This document shows, in pieces, positions 35,401 through 45,108 of a stretch of DNA of 64,000 bases. The notes beneath the pieces were generated by a model. That model was not told where the DNA came from, ran no database searches, and saw only the letters and a program-made list of their open reading frames with translations. The position numbers were made by a program, and so were the translations under genes. How positions within the stretch are numbered: position 1 is the stretch's first letter; each line of letters starts with the position of its first letter. Origin of the DNA: Centroberyx gerrardi (lineage: Eukaryota; Chordata; Actinopteri; Beryciformes; Berycidae); NCBI RefSeq assembly GCF_048128805.1, contig NC_136000.1:11806354-11870353 (forward strand), given 5' to 3'.

Positions 35401-38400
35401 GTAGGACGCTGCAGGGCCATATCACAGGAGTGTGCTTTAATCTGCAGGTCACACACCCTAAAACAGACGAGCAGAGACAGAGACTACAGGAGGCATGTAG
35501 GGACATTCTTCTGTTCAAAAATCTGGACCCGGTAAGTGAAGTATTCCACAATAACACTCACTACTCCTCTGGTTTGTTCTCTGCCATCTCTTAAATTACA
35601 CAAAGGAGAATATAGCCTGGGGCCAGCATGTTTTTGCCACGGCTCAGTGCACTATGCATGATTTGTATAGATGGTTATTTTTCAGTAGCTGAAACGGCAT
35701 GTTGAAAGGGATTCTACATGAGTGTTTCAGCATTTGAAATTCAAATGTTTGACAAGTTGTTTTTGTTTTGATTACACACCATCGCAGGAAGAGATGTCTC
35801 AGGTACTGGATGCCATGTTTGAGAAGTTCTGTACAGATGGAGAGCACATCATTGATCAAGATGATGATGGGGACAACTTCTATGTTATTGAAAGGTGCTC
35901 TTTCACATCAGTGCTTACTCAGCTGTTATTTGCCAATCACATTATTGATTGTTAAATTTGTAAATCTGATAATTATTATTGGATTCTTGCATCAGTAAGC
36001 ACAATACCTTCTGCTGACACTGTAAATACAAGAATATGTTGAAGGCTGAAAGAATTCAGAAGTATCTGATAACCCATCATATGTTAATATTTCCTCTGCT
36101 TGTCTTTCTTTCCATTGTGTTTTCATTCAGTGGAACATTTAACATTTTCATGAGGGTTGAGGGCACAGAGAAGATGGTAGGCTGCTATGACAACCGAGGG
36201 AGCTTTGGGGAGTTGGCGTTGATGTACAACACCCCCAGGGCAGCTACAATAAACGCCACTTCACCTGGAGCCCTTTGGTGCCTAGTGAGTAAACCATTAA
36301 ACCCGCATGCAGGTGCACAGCTGGCTCTGTCCTGAATTTATAATAATCTGTGTTGGCAGTTCTCTCAAGATTTAGAGTCAGTGGTATCCCTGGCATTGTT
36401 TGTTCCCTAGGTGAGATCATACTGACATAACATACAAATAAAACCCATTGAATGTAACTAAGGAGGAGACTTTTTTTTTTTTTTAACTGAGCATCTGATG
36501 ACTTAGACCTCTTCACAATGCTGTGGAGGCTCAATTACCACTTAATCTGGCTTTCTATGATGCAGTTTGTTTACGAATGACCAGCAATCTCGCAACAAGA
36601 GGGTCATGTCCCAAAACTAATTTTGAAATAATTAGTCATGGGGAACAACATTGTTATGTCATGCTCTCTTTATGCAAATCAAGTTTTAGCTGTATCACCT
36701 ATTAACCTTGGCACCAGTGTGTGTGTGTCTGTGTGCCTGCTGGTTTTCATTCTAACCATCTGACTCAGGACTGAATTTACACCTGGGATACAAGATGAAA
36801 GAATTAACTATCTGGTAGGATAGAAAACCAGCAGTACACTGGGGGACTTGAGGACCAGGATTGAGAACCACTGCACTATTATGGTTGGGAGTGCCTGAGT
36901 GCAGGCCATGGAAGCTTATTTGGGTGAAAAAACAAAATCCCATGCCACCCCTAGCTAGAGGGCGCCCTAGGCGGCTGCCTACATCGCCTATGCCACCAAC
37001 CACCTTTGTCATCTGACACGTTGCTGGCTTTGGCTGCAAACCCTTCCATTGTGTTAGATTGATAGCCTGCCTGAACTTTATATCTTCCTGAAATGTCAGA
37101 GAACTGCCAGTAGAGATGTTTTTAAAGCTGTATCATTAAAAACAGCAGCATGACATCAGCACCTGGGTGCTGTTGCTGCTGAAATATTCTGGATGATGTT
37201 ATGGTTGAGGAGAGACGCTCCACTTGGTAAATCCTGACTCACAGTGCCCCCTGGTGGATAATGTTTCATACTTGTTATTCTTTTGTACAGGGTGTCTGAA
37301 AAGTCTGGCATCATAGGGGAAACGTAAATGAGTATCAAAACTGCTGGTCAGTATTAGGGTGCAAAGCCACATCTCCTTTTTGGAGACCAGAAACCCGGGT
37401 GCCTTACACTACTCAGCCATCCTGACTTTTAATATGTGCAGGGAAAGCAAGTGCAGCAAGAAAATGTATATGGTGTCACTCATCCCTATGAATCCGGACT
37501 TTTCGTACATCCTGTATTATTTCTTAATTAGTATGAAGAATGAATATGAATGCTTTCTTTTAATCTCTGTTTCAGGATCGTCTGACATTCAGGAGGATCA
37601 TAGTTAAAAACAATGCCAAGAAGAGGAAGCTGTATGAGGCGTTCATTGAAACATTACCACTGCTTACATCATTAGAGGTTAAGATCCACCTTTTCCCCCC
37701 AGCGTAAAGAAACTGCAGTATGCATTTTCGACAAAGACAGTGTCAACCAATTTTCCTCTCATCCACAGCTCTCGGAGAGAATGAAGGTAGTTGATGTGAT
37801 ATCCTCTAAAGTGTTCAGTGATGCACAGCAGATTATTGCTCAGGTGATTATTCTCTTTGCACTATCTGTACTTGGATTTGTATTTTCTGTCTTCTGCCAC
37901 TATATCACATTTATAAGCAATCAGTCACATTCATTTTCTGTGCTCATTTACATTAATCTCTTGTGTTGCAGGGCGATCTAGCAGATTGCTTCTATATTGT
38001 TGAGTCTGGCCAAGTTAGAATCACCATGAAGAGAAGCAGGGTATGTTTGCACAGTAGTCTACTTTGTCTTATTCCTCAAAAGATGGAGATCACTGGTATT
38101 TCCTGTTCGGTATGTTATGGTTTGCATTTCTCTCTTGCCAGACGAAAAAAGACCAAGAGGAAGAGGAGGTAGATATAGCCACGTGCTCCAGAGGCCAGTA
38201 TTTTGGGGAATTGGCACTTGTCACAAACAAGCCCAGAGCTGCATCAGCCTATGCTGTGGGAAGCGTCAAATGCTTGGGTACGTTCTGTGCAATCTTATGA
38301 TCATGCATACATTTTGTCGGGCAGGTACATTTTCCAATAGATCACCTATAACTCTGCATTAGTTTACAGTTATCTTTGTATGGGAGGACACAAATATGAG

Positions 38401-38626
38401 TAAAGACAGGTCTTCTGGCTGTTATTTTGTACATCCTTCAGTGGCAGAACTGTCCTAAAACTGTCTGACTCTTGCTTTGTTTTGTTTTCCAGTCATGGAC
38501 GTTCAGGCCTTTGAGAGATTGCTGGGCCCATGCATGGACATCATGAAGAGAAACATTGCTAATTATGAGGAGCAGTTGGTGACCCTGTTTGGTAGTAGCA
38601 CTGACATTGAGGAACAAAATGCATGA
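32435..38626 (+). CDS. prkar2b: cAMP-dependent protein kinase type II-beta regulatory subunit
   Basis: Dimeric cAMP sensor that inhibits PKA catalytic subunits and is anchored by AKAPs in the cytoplasm and at membranes. Eleven coding exons: 32435-32699, 33885-33920, 34899-34951, 35448-35531, 35788-35894, 36131-36284, 37576-37677, 37769-37843, 37972-38040, 38142-38277, 38493-38626; 1215 nt, 404 aa (human 418). The N-terminus [14 protein letters not shown] is the RII-beta docking/dimerisation helix. An acidic linker ends exon 1. The inhibitor site RRAS (97-100) carries the autophosphorylated serine that marks type II subunits. Cyclic-nucleotide-binding domain A has [14 protein letters not shown] (207-220) and domain [15 protein letters not shown] (336-349), each with the cAMP-contacting Glu and Arg. 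It lies upstream of hbp1, as in human 7q22. Confidence 0.97.
35044..35347. mobile_element. MITE-like element in prkar2b intron 3
   Basis: The imperfect terminal inverted repeats share TATGAGA and GGGCTTANTTCA words at 35044-35070 and 35323-35347. The interior is a tandem and inverted array of CACACATACACATATGAAAC-like units, so the element can fold extensively. It ends 100 bp before exon 4. Confidence 0.65.
36735..36880. repeat. Dispersed palindromic repeat in prkar2b intron 6
   Basis: TGCTGGTTTTCATTCTAACC is answered by GATAGAAAACCAGCA about 80 bp later, then GAGGACCAGGATTGAGAACC. I recognise this word series from widespread vertebrate interspersed repeats. The class is not assigned. Confidence 0.55.
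37288..37514. mobile_element. TA-flanked MITE (Tc1/mariner-like) in prkar2b intron 6
   Basis: Inverted ends CAGGGTGTCTGAAAAGTC and, in reverse complement, CAGGATGTACGAAAAGTC are each flanked by TA (37286-37287 and 37515-37516). The similarity continues for about 35 bp. At 227 bp it has no coding capacity. TA target duplication fits the Tc1/mariner superfamily (inference). Confidence 0.7.
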
Positions 38627-39253
38627 AATTTAGCATGGAGATAGCTCCAATGGACCATGAATTGGTGGATGGAAAAAAAGTCTTATATGGATGTTTTTTT
38701 TTCCCCATAACGACCTAAATATACAAATTTTCCTACAAGAAATGTGAAAACCTACTACACTGACATTTGTGTTTTAGATATTTAAAACTAATTTTAACAG
38801 ACTACTTCAGTGTCCCAGATGAGACAACCTCAATTTTAAAGGGGTTTGTCATGGAGTATTATGACTAAAGTAAAGTAAGCCAAAGCAGAGTTGCTTAAAG
38901 CTTGTCAAATTAGATTTCACACAGTTCTCACCGTAAAATTTTAAGTGTGCATTTACTTTGTCAGTGTCAGATGAGTTACTTGTTTGTATATTGAACACTT
39001 TTGTTAACTCTCACCTCCTCTCTCACAGTGTTATGTTTAGGCCTACAGCATAATCTCCTTTGTAAATTTCAAAATGTTATTTGTTAGAATCACATGCCAA
39101 AGGTAATTTCTTGCTGGATCAGTTGTGAGCGATTATGCCATGTTCTCTCGTCATTTTTGGCAAGGGCACTAGTGCAGTGTAGGGAACACTTGCACCATGA
39201 GGTGCATTGGTATAAAAGTGCCACAACATGAGAAAGAATTAACAATGTTTGTT

Positions 39254-39259
39254 AATAAA
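39254..39259 (+). terminator. Candidate polyadenylation signal of prkar2b
   Basis: AATAAA lies about 630 bp after the prkar2b stop. A second AATAAA at 40030-40035 could give a longer 3' UTR. Neither can be ranked from sequence alone. Confidence 0.45.
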
Positions 39260-40108
39260 GTTGAGAGTATTCATAAGGATCATTTTACGTCGAAATTGCA
39301 TCCTGTTTTTGGATAACAGCTTTCACATTCACTTTTGACCACCAGAGAATGTAGACTTCCCTGTGGTGGCAGTGGTCCAACTTTTTAAGAAATACATTTC
39401 CATTGTCATGAGATTTAATCCCTTGAATACCTTTTCATAAACTGTATATCATTGTTGGTAAGTGTTTAGTGGCTGTTAGCCTAATACTATGCTTTTGCAC
39501 AAAACAAACTTCAGAGATAGCTGATAGTTTTGTAAGAACATTGCTGTACAATTTGAATTTGAGTATTTACTGTTACACCTTTAATTTGATAAATTGCCCT
39601 ACTAGACTGTAGTCATTATAAGCAATGTCTTGGAGCAGTTCATTCCCCTGTGTTTTAATGTAAAATTTAAGTCATGCTGTTCTTGTGTCGGTGAAACATA
39701 TGTTATGATTATTTCATCCATTATTGCTGTCTACCTCTGCCAACAACTAATACTGTTTGGAAATGCATATTCTAATGTTCCCTCTCAACAGGAACCTCTA
39801 GTGGCTCCTGTTTGTTTTCTTTTTCTTTCTTTTTTATACAGTAATTACAGTCCTCTGTATTTTTGTCTGTGGTTTACTGTAGCTTAAATGGTTTAGAGAT
39901 GATTTTAACACTAATTTTCTGTATAAAATTAATCTTATTCCCCCTCTGTGCAGGTAGTACTGGTAATTTGGAGTACCATACAAGGCAAAACCATAATATT
40001 GGCCGAAAGTATGTTTCACTTTTCATGTCAATAAAGAGCGTTTTTATATTCACGTGTAACATTATTATTTATCAGAATGAAGACATAATCAGCACTGTTC
40101 AGCACATC

Positions 40109-40166
40109 CATTCATTCATTCGTTCGTTCATTCATTCATTCATTCATTCATTCATTCATTCATTCA
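40109..40166. repeat. (TTCA)n tetranucleotide repeat
   Basis: About 14 TTCA units with two TTCG variants, between prkar2b and hbp1. Confidence 0.95.
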
Positions 40167-40308
40167 CCAGTAGCCTAATATCAACAAAAAGCAAATGCAA
40201 TGTTTGCACGAGGCAGCAGATACCATTTGGAAACTTGAACAAAAGTGTTTCTTGCGATAGTTGATACATTGTAAGTAAAAAAATAACAGTGCATTGTTCC
40301 TGTTATTG

Positions 40309-40458
40309 CCAATCAGCTGTTACTGGGTAGTAACAGACATATACTTTCAGCCAATGAGAATTTGATCAACAAACTAGGCCCTGCCCGCTACGATTTTATC
40401 AACAGTGTCGACCAATAGCAACCGCAGATTGTCGCGACTGACGTTTCTATCCACCAAT
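40309..40458 (+). promoter_or_regulatory. CCAAT-box cluster at the hbp1 promoter
   Basis: CCAAT occurs at 40309, 40351, 40412 and 40454, all on the plus strand, within 230 bp of the first splice donor of hbp1 (40534/40535). Spacings are 42, 61 and 42 bp. No TATA box is evident, consistent with a CCAAT-driven housekeeping-type promoter. Confidence 0.55.
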
Positions 40459-40459
40459 A

Positions 40460-40534
40460 GATGGCCTTATTTGGAGGCATTCATTCCCACCCCTCGAGTG
40501 AATGCCAGAGAGTTTCTTGATGGCGACAGGTTTG
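40460..40534 (+). other. hbp1: Presumed 5' untranslated exon 1 of hbp1 (start uncertain)
   Basis: A strong donor (TTTG then GTAAGT) at 40534/40535 follows the CCAAT cluster. Joined to the acceptor at 41885/41886 it keeps an open frame into the hbp1 coding sequence but offers no in-frame ATG, so it is called non-coding. The transcription start is a guess. A short ATG-started frame, MPESFLMATGL, ends at this donor and would go out of frame. Confidence 0.5.
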
Positions 40535-41980
40535 GTAAGTGGGAAGTTGTCTACTTGATTTCGAAGAAACAAAGGGTTGAAACTTGTTTTGAAGATAAGC
40601 AGTGTACGTTGCGTTACTTTGCAATTTTAAAATCGTGTTATGTTGAGGTTGTCATGCACTTATTCGATGTCGAATGACAGGTCGTGCTTGACAAATTTTT
40701 TCGCTGTGACGCTTGTTGTTTTGCTGGTAACAAACCAGTCCAACGGCAGCTCGTGTATCAAAACAAGATTTTCAAACGTTAAAAATTGTCGTGATTAACG
40801 TGAAAGTTTTGGAAAAGTACTTTTACACGGTTTCGTCTCATTCATTTGAACGGGGCAGAGAGGTTGCGTCATGCCTCAACTTGTTGACATTCTTTTGTTT
40901 ACAATGTAGACGACAGCCTCTCCGTTTCTGCTGAAGACACTGTTCCTTCTGGGGAGTGGGGAAACAGTAGGCCCAGCCCCCATTAGGTCTTTTTAGAGGT
41001 GATAATATTTCAAATACAGTTTATGAATTAACAGATTAATCAGAATAAAAGATTATTAACGTAATTAAGTCGAAGCTACTACACTGCCCTGTTTGTCAAA
41101 ACCTACAGCGCCTATTAGTCGATCGGTTGTCAGAACATAACTAACGTTAACGTTAGCTCTTCTTTGTGAAATGATGCATTTGATCTTTTCCTGTACAGCC
41201 TGATGTTTTTCAGTCACGTTTTATTCTTTACTTTATATGCCATCAACGACCAGATGCTGTTTAAACCAATCATATAATATGCTAGTGTGATAGACTGATT
41301 ATTTTCATGCCCATATTGTTTTGTAAATGTAATTTCGAACCTCTGATATGCCACTTTTAAATTACATCAATCTATTGATCCTTTTTGCTACGCAGTTATG
41401 AATGAATGAGCTCTGATACGCATGCGCTAAGTCCTTTAAGTTTATAAACAAGGCCTGCACGCAATGGGTCACATGACTAGCCTGTCAGAGGTTTGCTGTG
41501 TCGATCCACAGACAAAGGATTCCCTCAAGCAAGGCTCCCCCATATTACCTACTACACTGATAACGTATAATACACGTATTGCAATGTATATTGTCAGGTG
41601 TAATTTTGTATTTATTTATGGTCAAATATCTTTGATATATTGTGTTTTTTAATCTGAATGTTTTAGAATTCCAGGGTTTTTGTTTTCATCATGCTTTCAT
41701 AAAACCATTATATAACTATCAAACATCCAAATAACTTACTTTAAAACTTACTGATAAAGTCACAGATATAGTCCCTTTTCTGTACTTTTGAGTTGGCCCA
41801 GACTGCTAAATCAGTGGAAATAACTCTGTGCAGCAGTTTCACTTTCACTGTGAAATCTGTAATTTTGTCCTCATTGCCTCAACAGTCAGGCCAGCTGGCA
41901 TCGCATTATATGATGCAGGAAGCAAAATAAAATCTGACCTGGAGCCTGTGAATAAAGAGGAAACACAGCAGAACGCAAGA

Positions 41981-44900
41981 ATGGACGACTCCTTTGATCC
42001 GCTGAAGTGTAACGAGGACCTGCCCTCCTCACCTGGGTGCAACATGGATTTTGGTAACTGTTTGCCTCAAAACGCCAACAACATGGCACATTCCGCATTC
42101 AAGCTACTGAGATTTTCCACCCATTTATAATGTTTTTTACAGTTGACCTCTCCCGCTCCCCCTCTCCAGATGACATGCCAGAGCTGCAGGAGGTGGAGGA
42201 GGACCAGAGGTCTCCGGGGCTGTTTCAGGTGGGAGCGGGAGTGTCGCACCAGGAGCTCAGCAGCTCGCCCAGCACCAACTGGCTCACCGAGCTGGCCAAC
42301 ATCGCCACCAGTCCTCAGAGCCCCCTGCTGAAGGACGCTCCTCATAAGAGGTTTGCATCAGAATCACTTCATTCACTAAGTCCAGTGAATGTATAAATGT
42401 ACAGTAATTTATCTTGGTGGCATCGATGCAGGGGTAATGACAACTCACACAATAACATAAGTACACACTAGCACACCTGATGCAGGGACAACAGGACTTC
42501 ACAGTCAGTGCAAGTGGACACTGCAGGACGTACAATTTACAGTAGATTATATTGCTCTACATATAAACTTGTATTACCCATGTATACACACTAGGGCTGC
42601 AACTAACAATTATTATCTAACGATCATTTTTTCGATTAATTGATTCATTATTTAGTCTATAAATGCCCATCATAAGTTACCAGAGCCCAAAGTGATGTCT
42701 TAAAAAACACCAAAGTATTCATTTTATAATAATATGAAACCTAGAAAAGCAAGCAAATCTTAACATTTGTGAAGCTGTAACCAGCAAATGTTTGGTGTTT
42801 TTGCTTGATAAATGACTAAAACGATTAATCAATTATCAAAATTCTAATCAATTAATTTTCTGTCGATCGACTAATCAATTCATCGACTAATCGTTTCAGC
42901 ACTAATACACACACACATGCATTTAATGCCTCATGGTCATAGTCTCATAACCTTCTCTTGTCTTTCTTTTCAGGTCATCTCCTGTCCACATCTTTGGCAA
43001 CAGTAATAGTTTACATTCCTATGCCCGGCCACCGTTAGCCAGCAGTGCACCCAATCCCTCTAGAGGCCACCTCAGGGAGCGCAGGCGTGTCAGGGTAACT
43101 TTTAACCTGAAACCTCCACTGATTTCTGATGAAGGACCATCCATTGCTGTAGATCCACTGATTATTCTCTTGCAGAGACTCTATGGCAATGTCGTCTCCA
43201 TGTACATTCAACATGTTACTTATATTATTGTCATCCTAAACTGTGTTTTGTTTTGTTTTGTGTTTTTTTTTTTATCACCAACAGGCCAGCAGTGAATCAG
43301 AGTCTGGAGTTTTCTCTATGTCTTCATCATTTTCCGATGATGAAGACATGGCCTGGTCTCATTCCTGGCCCTCCACAGCCTGGCATTGCTTCCTGAAAGG
43401 TGCATACATACGCATTCATGTACATATGCATGCGCCAGTGTGTATGCACACTCACAAATGCAACATGAAGTTTTCTTATAAGCTCTGCCCTGAAAGCGTG
43501 CTGATAACAACCGGACATGTAATCAAGATTGTATTGGGTCAGAAGCTTTAGAGGTGCTGCTATCAGTCTTTCGTTTACAGTTTTCTGAAAAGACCCACCC
43601 TCGACAAGTCTTAGAAAATTTGTAGAGAAATACTGACCTCTGGTGTCCAAATAGCAGTACGACAACTTACCTACATTCTCCTGTCAGTTAGTCCCTCCAC
43701 ACATTATTTTTCAGTTTACATTGTTGTCTTGATGTTCAGGAACTCGCCTGCGCTTCCATCGAGGCCCTAATGTGGAGTGGCAGGACGCTGACGACCTCAG
43801 AGATTCTGATGATGACTCAGATGATGAAACCATGATGCCATCCTCCTCTCACAAGGTACGCACCAAAAAGGGACCTTGGTATCTCTTAAAATAATTTGTA
43901 ATCATCTGCAATTCTCTGTAATACTTTTCACTAGTGTTCACCTCACCTCTACTACTGGTTTAATCACTGACTCTCAGCTTATCTTTCAGCTTAAAATTTA
44001 CAGTTGTGGTCTCAATTAGCATAATATAAACCATCCAACTATCAGACCAATCAGGCACACAGCTATTCTTACACTACATCTGAAAGCAACTAGGTACCAA
44101 TTCTTCTTTGGTGGTGGGTTCCACTTGCTTATCTCTGTGGTGAGTTAGGTCTAATCTGATTGGCTGATGCCTTTTGCTTTTGGTGTTAATTTACAGAGCT
44201 ACGGTTCAGAGGGGCTTCAGTTGGTGAGCCATGAAGAGACGGTATCTTTTAGCCAGGTAGTTCTCAAACTGACCTTTGACCCTGGCTCACCCGATGACGG
44301 CCTTTTAACAGCCGAATGCCGACTGGATCACCCCTTTTTTGTCAAAAATAAAGGTAAAATGTTTTTTAATCACAAATGTTTTTTAATTTCCAACAAAAAG
44401 AATACAAATATTGACTGCAGTATATGCATGCACTGTTTTTTGTTTTTTTGTTTGAGACAGCTAAACATAATGCCAGCTTTGTTGGCAAGAGATAACTCCA
44501 AAATGTGCATAATGACAACAGTTTTCACAGCAATATCTGAAACAACAGTCTTTGGTTTTGATGCCAAAATGATATTGAATGAATAGTCTTAGAAGAAAAG
44601 TGTGTTGTTACCATATTTTTTCATCTCCATTTCTTTGTTTTTCAGGGTGGTCTTCCTTTTATCCGAGCCTTACTGTGGTGCACCATGGGATCCCTTGCTA
44701 TGAGATGCAGCTGGGCGACCTGTGTCTGCCACCAAACCACCCAGATGCCATTAACTGTGATGACTCTGTTGTCTTTGACACTTTCAGGAGGTATGCCCTT
44801 GTAACCAATGTGATCTTGCATTGTGTGATAAAAGACTGAAGTTAACAGGTATCTATAATCATTCTGAGCACTATTATTATATGTGGCTAATAGCACTTAA

Positions 44901-45048
44901 ACCTTATGAAACGTAGGGGAAAATATGTCATCCATCAGAAGAGTAGAGACAGTATTTGGATTTATCTTATGGGAGACTGTTTGCTGAAGATGCATACATA
45001 CACATTATGCAGAAAAACACAGTACTGCTCTAAATGCTCTAAAGTTGT

Positions 45049-45108
<60 letters not shown>

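Larger units (their letters stand above)
38627..40300. other. prkar2b 3' UTR and gap before the hbp1 promoter
   Basis: AT-rich sequence without recognisable exons. It probably contains the prkar2b 3' UTR (poly(A) candidates at 39254 and 40030) and a TTCA microsatellite near its right end. Confidence 0.6.

Noticed and set aside
40405-40677. Frame across the hbp1 promoter and exon 1 as an N-terminal coding exon
   Set aside because: It is in phase with hbp1 but begins with GTG and has an in-frame stop upstream without any ATG.
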